Part shown: in pieces, positions 23,033-35,097 of the stretch
Position numbering within the stretch: the first letter of the stretch is position 1
Layout of the letters: every line of letters begins with the position of its first letter
Origin: Notospermus geniculatus
Taxonomy: Eukaryota; Nemertea; Pilidiophora; Heteronemertea; Lineidae
Reading direction: 5' to 3'
DNA: 64,000 nucleotides
NCBI GenBank assembly: GCA_002633025.1
Contig: NMRB01001304.1
Location: 89,402-153,401 of the forward strand
Notes under the pieces: model-generated
Database searches by the model: none
Told to the model about the DNA's origin: nothing
The model's input: only the letters and a program-made list of their open reading frames with translations
Program-made: the position numbers and the translations under genes

Positions 23033-23171
23033 GGGCCCAGTTTCACAAAGAAACTTAAGTCTAAAGTTTGACTTAAGTCATCATGTGACCAGGGTTTCAG
23101 CAAATCAGATGACTTCATTTCAGACTTAAGTTTTTTCTTAGACTTAAGATTCTTTGTGAAACTGGGCCCAG
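23033..23171. mobile_element. GGGCCCAGTTTCAC palindromic MITE
   Basis: GGGCCCAGTTTCACAAAGAA on the left pairs with TTCTTTGTGAAACTGGGCCC on the right. Inside both arms are ACTTAAGTCTAA-type sequences. It is about 137 bp long with a short spacer. Confidence 0.85.
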
Positions 23172-23199
23172 ACCAATAAGTTCACTAGTCTTGTCTTTG

Positions 23200-23395
23200 T
23201 ATTGGATTTTTTCCATCAGGGCAAAGCAAAAGCAGTGGCCATGGTAAGTAGGCCTACAGAAGAAGCCATCTCAAGCTGCTCATGTTCCTCACTTGGATGG
23301 GTCTTTTACTTGCCCTTCCAAAAGGGCAAGGTACATGGCACCATGGCTTGTGATGGACATGAAGTGCCATGGGCCACCATATCCAAGTAAAGGGC
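23200..23395 (-). mobile_element. Main-family SINE, lacking the tRNA head
   Basis: On the minus strand it ends with CCCTGATGGAAAAAATCC and carries CATCCAAGTGAGGAACATG and GCCTTTGG-like body motifs. The body runs into unrelated sequence past TGGACATGAAG, so the 5' head is missing. Confidence 0.75.
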
Positions 23396-25142
23396 AGTCA
23401 CCAGAATTAAGGGACATCAGGACTTCAAATACGTAAATTGCTTTTGAAAGGACAGTGACCAACAGTTTACCTTTAAATAGTTCACATGGTGCATTGGAAG
23501 CGATAGCATCATCACCTGCCTTTAAGAATCAAGCTTCGGCTAATCTTAGGCAACATATTAACCAATCAATTTAGATCACAAAGAAAACTAGATTGTACTA
23601 TTGAGTACGATGATCACAAGCTCTGACCTATTGATCACACATCTGTGGGTATCGACTGAGAGGCTGGACTGTCTGTAAGGTGAAAGTCCACTTTGAGATG
23701 GTTTCACAGGTGGAATTTGTGACCCAGTCTGGGAAAACCAGGAACATTTAACATGTTGGAAAACTCCTTTCCCCTGTACACATAAGTCACGTTTGTCTAA
23801 CAAGCTGTTGTTACTCTGAATCTTGGAAAAGTGTTGCTGGACTTTAAATCCTTTTTGCTTTGGGGTATTTGATTTTGTTTGTTTGTTTTAATACAGGCTA
23901 ACAGCAGAAAGGTAGACATCAAAGTACAAGATTTAGATAGAAAACAATGGCATATTCTCAGCATCAGCTGCAGGTACAACTACTTCTAAATGGAGACCCC
24001 AACAGCCTTTGTATCTACTGCAATTTCAATGATTTATATCTTATGAAATATGATTCTTTCAAATATTGTGTCAGAAATTCAATCGGGAATCGAAGTCAAG
24101 TGCATGTTTTGTGAAATGGTGTTTACACCATAAGCTATTATTGTGAATTGAAACCAAAAAACAAAGGATCAAATCAATATGCATTCTTTTTCATATCTGA
24201 TAACTATGAATTTGAATTTTACCATCAAGATAAAATAGCGGGTCTGACTTGCTTTTTTTTCATTCTTGCCTACTGGCGATTCCTCAGCAGTTGATGGAGC
24301 TTGCTTAATACACCCATCAGTAGGATGGTAGGCTACCTATTGGCAGATAGGTTCTTCAAAATCCTGGCCATTGTTTAAGTCGATCATATGGAAGGAAACT
24401 GGGTGCTGCAATTAAAACAGCCAAAGTCCATTATACCTTGCTTATGATGCAAATGAGCATATTTTAGGCTGACATAGAATACTGTTACCATTGAATACAA
24501 TTCTTGAATTCTATTGGTTCTGTCAATTGGAAATTTTAGTTCTTGCCACCAATCCACTGATTTACGAGAAAGGTGAACCCTCCTCATCATCAGATACACA
24601 CAGAGCCCCGGCCAAAACAAAGTCTGACCATTGCTTTTTCTGATGCCAGACAAACCCCTCGTAATAAGGGTTACAAGTCCCTCAGGAAGTTTCAAAATAC
24701 TGTTAACAAATATCATCAACTAGCCCAAAGCAAGCAGTGCCCAAATAAAATATTTAGAATTTTGTGGGAGTAGAATTATAGCGTTACCAAATGACAGAAA
24801 AATAAACTTTGTATTTAAACTTTAGCTAGGGGGATGAACATACAACAAAGAGGTAAAAATTACTTTTCTGCCTATATTTTTTAATATGGCATTCTGTAAT
24901 CCAACTTTTCAATAATCTTCAAAGAAATTTGTGTTTTTTGACATGTTCTGGGTAAATTCACCATTAGTGCCAAAGGGATGGGGGTAAAGTTTATAGACAG
25001 TCTAGACATGAAGTAAATAATGTGATGTTATCCAGTCTAGGCACTACTGAAATAAACTTAGGGACATGAATAATGCAATTCTGTCAACGCCCTATAGACA
25101 ACATCCTGATACCACAGGTTCACAGGTTTGTTCCCTTCATCA
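23396..25142. other. No recognisable feature
   Basis: A 111-codon minus-strand frame (24384-24719) has no known motif, and a frame of this length is expected by chance. No repeats were identified. Confidence 0.4.
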
Positions 25143-25295
25143 CCGTGCAGGGTTTCTGCCAGAAATATTTTTGAGGGTACGCAGTTCTTCAAAATCAGCA
25201 AAAAACCCCATGAAATTAAAGAAAATGGCCCTTTTCTGTTCCTTTGAGGGTACTCACAGCGTACCCTGCGTACCCTCGGCGGAAACACTGCCGTG
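25143..25295. mobile_element. CAGGGTTTCCGCC-family MITE, duplication CCGTG
   Basis: The element is 25148-25290 (143 bp). It starts CAGGGTTTCTGCCAG and ends CGGCGGAAACACTG. CCGTG flanks both sides. The interior has GAGGGTAC motifs. It is the same length as 32889-33031, which carries related interior sequence. Confidence 0.9.
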
Positions 25296-25601
25296 CGGTG
25301 ATGGAGAAAGTGAGAACCACTGATGACTACCACAAGATGATAGACAGGACTTGGAAGGCATGACACAGCAAACTCCAGATGAGAGGAAAGTCTGAAATAA
25401 TGAAAGAAACTGAGAGACTGATTTCATGTTTCGAGGGGTGAAATTCAATTTGTTTTTCAAAGAGGACTACCCTTATGAAATACTTTTTGGAAGGCGAGTG
25501 TCCATACCCTTTGATTTTTTAATGACAAATTGAGACTAAATATTTTTAAAGCCCATGTACATGTACTCAAAATTGAGTGTATCAGACCAATATGTCTGAT
25601 A

Positions 25602-25638
25602 GAACAAGAGGCCCATGGGCCTTGCGCTCAGCTGACAC
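25602..25638 (+). repeat. Lone 37-bp unit
   Basis: GAACAAGAGGCCCATGGGCC followed by TTGCGCTCAGCTGAC, the same unit as in the 6486-6780 array. Confidence 0.8.
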
Positions 25639-26327
25639 TCGCTGACAGGTATCAACGACATGGAGGTGTCACCCGGCTTGATACTTTCAAGTACGGTAGC
25701 TGAAACACATCAGCAGAACTCAGACGAGCTGCTGTAGCATCCAACCCTTTGACGAATAGGCCCATTTATACACCTGAGTGGAGTGAAGCAAAGTAGGCAA
25801 AGAGACCTGTCCTCATCAAATGCGGAAAAAGTTGCAATTCATTTACTGTTTGATCAACTTCAGCAACATTCTCATCCTGGTTACTGATTTTACCAACGGA
25901 AGCAACGACTCGCCCGATTTCTCTATTGGTCATTCTACCAACCAAGTAAAAGAATACTGCCACCGGCAATGATACTTCTCACCATAACACCGTGATTTCT
26001 GATTCATTTTTCACACAACGATTCAGGCAATGCCCGGAGGGACCCACTTCAAAAATGCCCATGGCAAAAAGATGATGTTTTCAATATTTGTCACATTCCG
26101 AGTCATCAATATCTTCGGTGATTATTTTCAAGATCGATGGAAGCTCAGCCCGAGGAGAGAGGAACGTCTGCAAGAGATGATGGCATGTTATGTGATAATT
26201 ACGTTTTCCACTGAATTGATTTTTTTCTCCTTTTTCTGTGACTCGGAGCACTTTTTTCTCCTAGATTTCATTGTAATAGGTTTGACTGGATGAGAGTGCT
26301 TTCCAATGAATAATCATAAATTTTACA

Positions 26328-26758
26328 CACTTTGCCCTTGCAAAGGCACAAGGTACTGTACCTTGCAAAATTGACCCCCTTCTGCGCCGTGCGCCATCCG
26401 CGTACCACATGCAGCGTCATGCACGTACCGTCCTCGTATCTTCCACAGACGTCATGCGCCACCGTGGAAGGCACGCAATGAACACGTAACGTCATTCGGT
26501 TGTGGTGCGCAGACGTGGGCTTGCGACTGATCAGTGCCAGTTTTCTGAACGAAACCTAGTCTCGTCGAGTCTCAACGCCCCGGATGTTACCTGAGTTGCT
26601 GCCAGTCGCAAGTGTGATGTACGCGGTCTGGACAAGACGACTGATTGGATCTTCCTAGTTTTACTGAGTTTGCAATGTGCGCGCACCACGTACATCACCA
26701 GCAACTGATCAGATCAGTTACTTCCAGTCACAAGTGTGATGTACGCCTGGCTTAAGAT
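26328..26758. mobile_element. Mosaic of SINE fragment and two truncated MITEs
   Basis: A minus-strand SINE scrap (GCCCTTGCAAAGGCACAAGG) ends at about 26353. From 26354, TACTGTACCTTGCAAAATTG starts the TACAGTAC family, also seen at 41797 and 43772, which breaks off near 26493 without its right end. From about 26505 to 26758 follows a relative of the element at 45937-46252, with CCAGTCACAAGTGTGATGTA at its right end. Three repeats are therefore joined edge to edge. Confidence 0.65.
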
Positions 26759-27276
26759 TCAACCAAATTCTTCCACCACGGAAACATTACGATCAAATCC
26801 ACCTGTCTCATCAGCACCAAGACAATTTCCGAAACAATAAACAAGAATTACGACACGAAATGTGCACAAATTTCATCAACCCACATCAAGTATTGATGCA
26901 AAAGCAACACAGTGTTTCCTTTGGGAATCTTCTTCATTCAAGCTCATTCAAGCTCCCTGAATCATGATCATCAAGATGTAACCAATTTAGTGTCGTACGA
27001 TGATAATTTGGGAAAAATTCCATCTGGAATGGCCACTGTAAAAGTCAGTACAGTTCCCGTGGGTTTTATATAATCGTAAACTAAACAGTGAAATGCACAA
27101 GGTGAGAGTGAATTAACCTGAGAAATTTGCATGTTGATGAACGGTAGTAAATGATCAGGTGTTTGTGGTAATCCTGTCTACTGTAAATCCAAGATTTTTG
27201 TGAACCTTCACTTCTTTAATTGAAGCAACATTAAGAATGGCAATTCAAAATCTCCAGTGAATATCATATTATTTTT

Positions 27277-27475
27277 GGGAGTTATCTTCCTCACTTGGAT
27301 GGGATACTCGCCCTTGCAAAGGCACAAGGTACAAGGCACCACGGCTTTGTGTCCCATGCGATGGATGTAAAGACCCAGGGATGATATCCCACATGGCCAA
27401 GGCTGGATTCAAACCTGGGACCTGCCGCTTGCCTAGCAGATGTGATAACCACTCGGCCATCAGGACTCTCCTATA
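27277..27475 (-). mobile_element. Main-family SINE with tRNA head
   Basis: On the minus strand the head shows GGCCGAGTGGTTATCACATC, CTTGCCTAGG-like sequence reversed, and B-box GGTCCCAGGTTTGAATCC. The body continues to CCATCCAAGTGAGG, where it stops; the 3' third is missing. Confidence 0.85.
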
Positions 27476-27502
27476 GGAATAGTGAGCTTTCGCAAGGCCC
27501 TA

Positions 27503-27682
27503 TGAAGGCGCTGCTCCAGTTTTCTGTCAGATAGTAAATTGTCCAAAGACTATCCCGTGGATGTTGTTCAGCTAGTGACATACAGTCACTAGCTAAACAA
27601 CATCCACGTGATAGTCTTTGGACAGTGTCTATCTGACAGCAAACTTTTGACAGAAAACTGTCATGTGGAGCAGTGCCTTAAG
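27503..27682. mobile_element. Long-arm palindromic MITE, AAGGCGCTGCTCC type
   Basis: AAGGCGCTGCTCCAGTTTTC at the left pairs with GGAGCAGTGCCTTA at the right. Between them GTCCAAAGACTATC, GTGGATGTTGTT and CTAGTGAC have inverted partners around a centre near 27580. The right arm has a short extra stretch. The outer ends match those at 60138-60316. Confidence 0.8.
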
Positions 27683-28488
27683 CCAACAAAAAAGTTATCA
27701 GTTGCTGGCGCCACCTGTTGTGTAGTTGCTGCACAACGAGTAGCTTAAGAGCAAGCTGCCTCTAGGGCCCCTTTAACAATGGAAGCAATCCTAACAAAAC
27801 CGTTGTCGAAGGCTAACCAGGCTGTTGCCGAAACTCACTTCTGACTGAAATGTAGACACAGATACTGAAGATGCACTGTCCAGTGACCTGTCATAAACAG
27901 TGGTTTATGCGAGGACAGACATTAAGCCATCAGAACATGACAGAAAGGCATCTTAACTATGATGTATAAGTTTCTCAGGACTCTCAACATCACATATCTT
28001 TTAACAAATGGCTCTCGTGTCCTGAAGTGCAATGGCCTCTACAAAAGTACTCTGACACCAGCTTGAATCATTGCTTTTTTATTCAGATATTCCCTCCTGA
28101 GTGTTGCTGATTACATAAAAGGAAGTAGTGGTACATGTGTATTCTTCGTCGTTCTGAGAGCGTCGGATTGGGTCATCAGGTTCGCAATGTTGGTATCGAA
28201 TTCTCATTAAAGTGAACATTTCGGATTAGTTGAGAGACACTGCCGAGGTTTTGGAACCAAACGTGAAAGTTCAGGCATCCGATCAGAGGCAGATCGAGCA
28301 CTATGAGAAAAGAGTGGGAGTCCTGTCCCTGTATATTGAATATTCACCATTGATCTCAATAAAGTCTTCCATATTCGAACATTTCTCAGTCAAATCACTG
28401 ACTTATGTTGGACAGATGTTGTCTGGTGGGTACAGGGGAAAGAAAGAAGAGATGTGCATGCTGGGGCAAGCCCTTGGATCTGTGCCTA

Positions 28489-28955
28489 CCAGTGGGTGAA
28501 GGATACTGTCAACTGCTGCTGCCTACCAGTGGGTGAAGGATACTGCCAATTGCTGTTGCCTGCCAGTGGGTGAAGGATACTGTCAATTGCTGTTGCTTAC
28601 CAGTGGGGGAAGGATAGATACCGGCGCTGCCAAATGGTGTTGCCTGCCAGTGGGTGAAGGATACTGTCAACTGCTGTTGCCTACCAGTGGCGGAAGGATA
28701 GATACCGGCGCTGCCAAATGGTGTTGCCTGCCAGTGGGTGAAGAATACTGTCAACTGCTGTTGCCTACCAGTGGCGGAAGGATAGATACCGGCGCTGCCA
28801 AATGGTGTTGCCTGCCAGTGGGTGAAGGATACTGTCAATGCCGTTGCCTACCAGCGGGGAAGGATACTGTCATTTGCTGTTGCCTACCAGTGGGGGAAGG
28901 ATACTGTCACTCCTGTTGCCTACCAGTATGTGGAGGATACTGTCAATTGCTGCTG
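28489..28955 (+). repeat. Minisatellite with alternating 37- and 47-bp units
   Basis: CCAGTGGGTGAAGGATACTG recurs at 28489, 28526 and 28563, 37 bp apart. Then 37- and 47-bp units alternate, giving an 84-bp higher-order period marked by GATAGATACCGGCGCTGCC at 28613, 28697 and 28781. Because 84 is a multiple of three, a frame stays open from 28533 to 29024 and encodes a Cys-rich repeat peptide. I see no start context, signal or homology to make it a gene. Confidence 0.9.
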
Positions 28956-29487
28956 AATTTCTTGTGCTCTTTGCATGCAGAAGCACAGAAAACCAGCATA
29001 GAAAGATACAGATGCACGAAATAATGGTTCTATGAGTATTCTTTTGATAGCAAACGGCCATCAGATGTCAGATTGAATGGCTTATATCTCCAGAAACTAA
29101 GAATGCACTTGCATTAATCCGTCAATAAATGTCTTATCATTTTTTAGACAAAGACCAGCTGTTGCTGACTATCATCACCACCTGACTCTGCGATGCTGTC
29201 TTATCAAATAACATGCTGGAAATCCATCTTTTTGCAATGTCTTTAACACGACAAATCTATGAAGAAATACCGTGATCAATCATTCTGCATATCTACAGAG
29301 CTTGTACAGGCTCAGTGACGTCACTTTTGACTGGCATGTGTGGCGGTCCACCATGCTGATGTTGTGCCATGTGTAGATCACGCCATGGTTAAAGTCACAT
29401 ACACCCCAACTGCGCCGATGACAAAGTGCACCACGTGGGTCGACAATGTCACTTTGACCGTCAAGCTGGGAGATTTTTCTGCAATGT

Positions 29488-29640
29488 ACCCCCTTGGCTA
29501 AGAATCCATTCAGGCGAATTTCTAGCAGTGCGACGCCGCAACCATTGTTTGTTTCTGCGGCGTTGGTCACAGACAAAGTCTGCGGCGTCACGCCACTCGA
29601 AATTCGGGTGAATGGATTTTTCGGCTGACTTGGCCAAGCG
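29488..29640. mobile_element. CTTGGCTAAG MITE
   Basis: CTTGGCTAAGAATCCATTCA and GGCGAATTTC on the left pair with GAAATTCGGGTGAATGGATT and CTTGGCCAAG on the right, with an extra small loop in the right arm. GCGACGCCGC and GCGGCGT pair further in. Confidence 0.6.
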
Positions 29641-29680
29641 GTCGGGTCCCAATCTAATAAGTATCTGTGAATGAAGATAA

Positions 29681-29768
29681 TAGGGAGGTTGAGATCAGCG
29701 ATTTATTACGGATCCTTATACGTATACGTATAAGGATCCATGACAAGTTGCTGATCTCAACCTTCCTA
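29681..29768. mobile_element. TAGGGAGGTTGAGATCAG MITE, collapsed to a palindrome
   Basis: TAGGGAGGTTGAGATCAGCG pairs with GCTGATCTCAACCTTCCTA. The centre is an exact 30-bp palindrome at 29710-29739 with GGATCC at both ends. A longer relative with a 45-bp spacer is at 56553-56688. TA borders both copies. Confidence 0.85.
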
Positions 29769-30705
29769 ATTTGACAGGACAACCATAGCAGTGTACTCCC
29801 AGTAAGATCTTCCTCAATTTTGTATACCTACCTATAATCATCTTAATAACGGTGACCTCAAATGCATTAACAAAGAAAACAGAAAGTTTAAACGAGCAGC
29901 ATTACTTTCATTATTGTACAAAATAAAGGCAGATGACAACTGATGACAATTGTGCAATATTTCCACACAACGTAAAACACAATGATCAAAGACTCGGAAA
30001 TTATCAAAGAAACACAAATTGTTATTCAGACAAAATTGTCTATAGTGCCTCAAAGCAAAATGTCTTTGAGATTTTTCGTCACTGATATAATTGGCGCACA
30101 GTATTTCTGTTGTAAATGTAGACCTTTGTGGATTGTACTTTTACACAAGTCCTCTTCTATTGTCAAAGAAGCATGATCCGCTTAAAATTGGCCATACGTT
30201 AAGAACAGACTAAATTACTGATAGCTGAAACGGGGATGAATCCAAATCAGAGAATGTCGAGTCTTATATAAAGATGTAAAAAGCCTTTTTCTGCCCTCCA
30301 AGGGAGTTCACTGCTCTGATATGCATATCATTGAGCGGCAACAAATATATGGCAAAAACACAGGAAATGTCAACCTTTTTAACACACCGACTGCCAGCCA
30401 TTTTTCACCATTTTCCATCCCTCCGCCAGCGTTTTTCAAGAATTTTATGTGAACTCCACAGCACGTCAATGGCTATAGGTCTATGGAAGGGGAACATAAA
30501 CAGCTAAAAAAATATACCAACTGTAACAAGGAAGCCATCGGCTTCATTTTGATGAAAATATATCTGTATGAAACTTCGTAAGAAGAGGGTTTTCAAACTC
30601 GCTGAGTTCAGAATGGAGTTACCGCTAATCCACTCTGCCATTCTTGCTGGCAAGGAAAACAGAGCCGAAATATGAGACTTTACTGCCGTTAGAGGCCGTC
30701 ACCAA
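29769..30705. other. No recognisable feature
   Basis: AT-rich mixed sequence without supported genes or repeats. Confidence 0.4.
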
Positions 30706-30936
30706 TAGACGATATCACTCCAAAAGAGCGCAGCACCTGACGGGTAACTACAGCATCACGACGTCCCGTACTCATTCCATGGCATCTTGACTTGAGACGA
30801 CGTCATGATCACTGAAACAAGTACAGGTTTTTCAAGTGACGTCATGGCGTTCAGAATGGGGCACGGGACGTCGTGACGCTGAAGGCCTAGCTAGCTACCC
30901 GTCAGGTGCTGCGCTCTATTGGAGTGATAGAGTCTA
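30706..30936. mobile_element. TA-flanked MITE, 231 bp
   Basis: The ends TAGACGATATCACTCCAAAA and GGAGTGATAGAGTCTA carry a common stretch AGAGCGCAGCACCTGACGGG and its complement. GACGTCCCG and CGGGACGTC pair in the interior. TA is at both edges. Confidence 0.8.
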
Positions 30937-31799
30937 TTAGCAGTCCTAGACCATCACAAAATTTGACATCACAGATGTAGGCCATAGCCAAGTATCATTT
31001 CGGATGATGCTGACGCATGCACTACTTTTCTGTGACATTAGATTTCATGACCTTCTATAGAACTAACTGGTGGTGGCCTCTAACAGCATAATAATCTCCA
31101 ACTGCAATACTAGTGGTATGAATAAAGTCTACTGAATGCTGCTGCTTTCATGCTGAAGATGTGCAGGGCCCTCCTGGATCAGAAAGATAATCTTCTGCCA
31201 CAAAGCTATCCATAAAGACTCGGAGAATATCAAATTATACTCCTGCGAAAAAAAATCACTGCCAAATAATGAAAACAAATGGCAGGCAATCTTCATGTCA
31301 CAAAGGCCATCGCTCTCGTATTTTCCACTTCTCATGATCATCAATGTTTTTATGACAAATTACGTAAAGAATGATTCATGTTCCTTTGGGAATGACGATC
31401 TGGAACATGGCGAAAAGCTCACCAACTTTTCTACTTTTCATTTCACCACAGCGACCATGTTGACTTTTCTGCACTACATCTCCAGTACATCATTCTGTAC
31501 ACATCCAGTAAAGTTACCGTGGAACTGAAATTTCTCCATTTGTGTGCCCTGTCCATGTAATTTCGTGAACCAAACCACGCGTATTAGGACAAATCAACAA
31601 GCATGCAATAATCGTGTCATGATAGCTGGTAATCATGCTATTTGTCACCTCACAAATTTCACGCAACATTTCCACTTATCAGATCTTCTTTGCAGCACAT
31701 GGAGTGTGAAACGATAAGACCTTTTGTTTCATCACAACTTGGACTAAAACCTGTGTACACCTGTACACACGAATGTTCATTTCATGGAGTTGAAGAGAC

Positions 31800-32045
31800 A
31801 CTTTTAACCCCCCTCCCCCATTGAGCCAGTTTTTTTACCTTCCCCCAGGCAGTGAGGCACGTTTTCACTACTCTCCATGAACCATGCCTTTTAACCCCTC
31901 CCCGCCCAAGACACTTTGTAACTCCTCACCTCCGGTGAGCCACTTCCACTCCTGTGAACTAAACCCCCATCTCTGTAAGCCAGTTCTTACCCCTCCCCCG
32001 GTGAGCCACATTTGGATCCCTTTTGCCACAAACCCTGGTAAGCTA
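31800..32045 (+). repeat. Irregular C-rich repeats
   Basis: Diverged copies of TTACCCCTCCCCCGGTGAGCCAC-like blocks, spaced irregularly (GAGCCAGTT, GTGAGCCACTT, GTGAGCCACAT). Low complexity; long frames on both strands are by-products. Confidence 0.5.
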
Positions 32046-32417
32046 CTTCTCATGGAACCATTCCTTGACAACTCACAGAAGTAACAGTGTCACCACACAT
32101 GAAGGTATGGCATCCACAAAGCCATCACAACTCTAACTCAATCTAACTTCACAGAAACCTTGACTCAAATCCTTTTTCGATCATTGCCCAAAGGCAGAGG
32201 TGGTACGTCACTTCTTAGCATCCGATATTTCTCAACCTTGGACCTATATCACTTTCCAAGGGTATCACCCACTTATAACCTTCCCTAAAACCTTGCCCCA
32301 AGTCAATTGTACCATTTTTCACCTCATGCAATTATAGGGAGTACATTGATTTTTTCACCCTCTGTGTCCCTTCGTAATGGGATTTTCATCCATTGGGATA
32401 TCAGTGAGGGTGTTTGT

Positions 32418-32690
32418 CTTTATCAGATTTTTCCATCAGTGCCAGAACCATAGCATTATTGGCCCTGGTGAGTATGGAAGAAACCATCTCAAGCTACTCA
32501 TGTTCCTCACTTCGATGGGGTCTTTTACTGCCCTTGCAAAGGAACAAGGTACAAGGCATGACAGCACTACTGTCCCATGCGATGGATGAAGACCAGGGAT
32601 GATTAATCCCGCATGGCCTGGGATTCGAACCTGGGACCTACCTCTTGGCAAGCAGATGTGATAAAACCACTAGGCTATCAAGGCTCCCCA
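32418..32690 (-). mobile_element. Main-family SINE, full length
   Basis: On the minus strand it runs from the head (GATAGCCTAGTGGTTTTATC; GGTCCCAGGTTCGAATCC) through CATGCGGGATTAATCATCCC, CTTGTACCTTGTTCCTTTGC, CGAAGTGAGGAACATG, AGCTTGAGATGGTTTCTTCC and CCAGGGCCAATAATGC to a tail TGATGGAAAAATCTGAT. This is the best complete copy for deriving a consensus. Confidence 0.92.
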
Positions 32691-32883
32691 ATATGACTGA
32701 GGGTCCATGACGAACACTAAGCACTTGCTCTAACGCTGCAAAGCTAAATTTCTCGAAAAGGAAAACGATATGTAAAACAGCTTTGAGGCACCTCCCCATA
32801 AACAGACACCAACTACTAAAGTCTGCTATGACTTCTGTGACCTGTCCACATCAACTTTATCTGATATGCCAGCAGAAACCATG

Positions 32884-33036
32884 TCCACCGGTGTTTCCGC
32901 CAGAGGATACTAAGGGTACTATGTTAGTATCCTCAAAGGAACAGAAAAGGCATGCTTTCTTTTATTTCATTAGGTTTCTGCTAATTTTGAATAAATTAAT
33001 ACCCTCAAAAATATTTCTGGCAAAGACCCTGTCCAC
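32884..33036. mobile_element. CAGGGTTTCCGCC-family MITE, duplication TCCAC
   Basis: The element is 32889-33031 (143 bp), with ends CGGTGTTTCCGCCAG and TTCTGGCAAAGACCCTG. TCCAC flanks it on both sides. The interior (CCTCAAAGGAACAGAAAAGG) matches 25148-25290 reversed. Confidence 0.88.
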
Positions 33037-33509
33037 CTGTTCACTAGAACAAATCCAGTACATGTACAAAACAATCTTCTTGTAACCTTCTCTGAAAGCG
33101 TTCACTGACAGCGTCAAGTTTGAGATGACATCCCCCTTGCAGTACCAACTTCTAAAGCAGCTTTACAGAAGTATTCATAAGCATTGGATATCAATATCAC
33201 AGACAGGATGGTTTCCATAATTTCATGATAGCATTGCCGACCATAAAGAGAGGGTTCACTGAGATGCAGATAAAGGAGACGGTTATGCAGTTTTTTTCAT
33301 TTGCAATATACTGCAAGATCAAGAAATGTACTTCAGACTCAGTGTTGTCCTGAAGCGCACCTCAGCAGCACATGCCTTCAACTCTGGTTCAACTGGTTCT
33401 TTTGAGGTAACAGTGATTGGTAATACTTGTTCCCAATGCCACCACACAAACAGTGCATCCGTAGGGAGCAACTTTGAAGCCCCCTTCCTGGATCACATCA
33501 GGATGGTCT

Positions 33510-33684
33510 GGGTCCAGGCGCAGATCCAAGGGGGGGGGCGCACGCCCCCTTTCGGCCAACAAATCTGTAAAATTGACCATGAAATTCTGAAACTTGGAGC
33601 AACATTGAAATTCACCGCAGATTTCAATGTTTCTAGCACAGTGCGTCCCCTCTTTTCCGAAATTGTGGACCCGCCCCTGGGGTC
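33510..33684. mobile_element. CAGG-ended MITE, duplication GGGTC
   Basis: The element is 33515-33679. It starts CAGGCGCAGATCCAAGG with a G run and ends GTGGACCCGCCCCTG. GGGTC flanks both sides. Same family as 3745-3918. The 142-codon frame at 33326-33754 runs straight across it and is not a gene. Confidence 0.87.
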
Positions 33685-34382
33685 TGCTCATGGGCTTTTG
33701 AGGCCACATCAGTGCACGCAAGATCCCAGTGACACAGCTGTCCTCCTACGATAGAGCCGCCACTTTGTAGCACGTGTTGTCCTTGGAAGAGATCGAAGCT
33801 GACATTCCAAGAGGGAATTCCTTACAGGATTTTCATTGACCTGAGTCAACTGTCACTGGAAAGTTAACACTGAGTGTTTAAATCAAATCAGCATGAAACA
33901 AAAGTCAAATCAAAGAAATGAATCTCTGACTGAGTCACTTTATGAGATTTTCCAACATTAAATTAATTCTTTCCAAACCCGTGATAAATCCGCCAAAATG
34001 ATTGCAGAAATCCACAAAATGCAAAATGAGTAACTATGACGATATATTAATTTGTCACCTTAGTGGATCGTGAGTCATCCCCAGGTGCAAGCAATGGAAT
34101 TCACCACCTATTTTGTCGATATTTAATCACTGTGAAAAGGAATGGACCTTCATCCAAATTTTTATCAAGGAATTGCAAATGACATTCCTTTAAATGAAAG
34201 GGGTATCAAATTTGCTTGCTGTGTCAGAACTGGTTTTCAATAGGGATGGCCTGAGGAGCTTGACAACATTGATGCTGCTGGGAATTCACATTCCACTACC
34301 CAGAATGATCATCACCCATTTGGCCCATTCCAGTTGCCACAAACAGCACATCACTAGACATTCACATAAACTATTGCTGCCA

Positions 34383-34525
34383 GCGAGGTACCCTCCAACA
34401 CCTGGGTGGGGTGAGCCAATTGATCGAGGCCAAGAGACATAGCCAAAGTCTCACGACAAGAGGTGACCGAACCTGAGAGCTCCTGACCGCTTAAGCCAGC
34501 GACCCGAACCACTACACCACAATGC
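34383..34525 (-). mobile_element. tRNA-headed SINE of a second family
   Basis: On the minus strand the head is GTGGTGTAGTGGTTCGGGTC with a B-box-like CAGGTTCGGTCACC. The body contains GTCGTGAGACTTTGG and ends around CCAATTGGCTCACCCCACCC. The CACCCAGG-type end resembles the body of the SINE at 10356-10775. Confidence 0.6.
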
Positions 34526-35097
34526 AGCATTGATGGACAAAAGCTGGTGCTCACCACCGAGCTAAATTTGGAATATTGGGATTCAGCTCAATCATACTGA
34601 GCTGTTGTCCCTAAATGCTGGCAGGGGTGAAAGACATCAAATGTCGAAGGTTCTTTTTTCATCAAGAACTACCCCTGTGGCCAGTTTCATTGAGTTTGAA
34701 GGACTGTGGTTAATTTCTACCAGCTACAAGCCTCTCCTTCAAGGCCAAGTTGCAATTTCACTTGACACAGAAGTTGCTGAATCACACCAACATTTCATAG
34801 TTGAGAACCAAGGGAAGCCAGCAATAGTGTCGCCAACAGCATTTATTCTACAAACATCTTGGCCATTCGTTATTCAAGCCATGAAGATTGCATTAGCAAA
34901 ACAACAAACTGAGCTTCCTAATTTCATTAGGTTTAATAGAAAACAGGGTCACATGATGCCACCCTCATATATCATAGCTTTGATGTCGCTATAATTTTGT
35001 TATCTAGTAAGAAATGGTATGCCTTACTATACAAAGTATAGTGTGTGATTATTAAATTTGCAGTGGCTCATTTTTCTATTAAAGAAAATGGACTTAT

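Noticed and set aside
28533-29024. 163-codon Cys-rich frame as a secreted protein
   Set aside because: The frame is held open by an 84-bp repeat period; there is no signal peptide and the units vary in ways that would shift frame in part of the array.
33326-33754. 142-codon plus-strand frame
   Set aside because: It runs across both ends of the GGGTC-flanked CAGG element, so it cannot be an old gene.
34605-34994. 129-codon plus-strand frame, non-repetitive
   Set aside because: No known motif, and several frames of this length are expected by chance in six frames of 64 kb.
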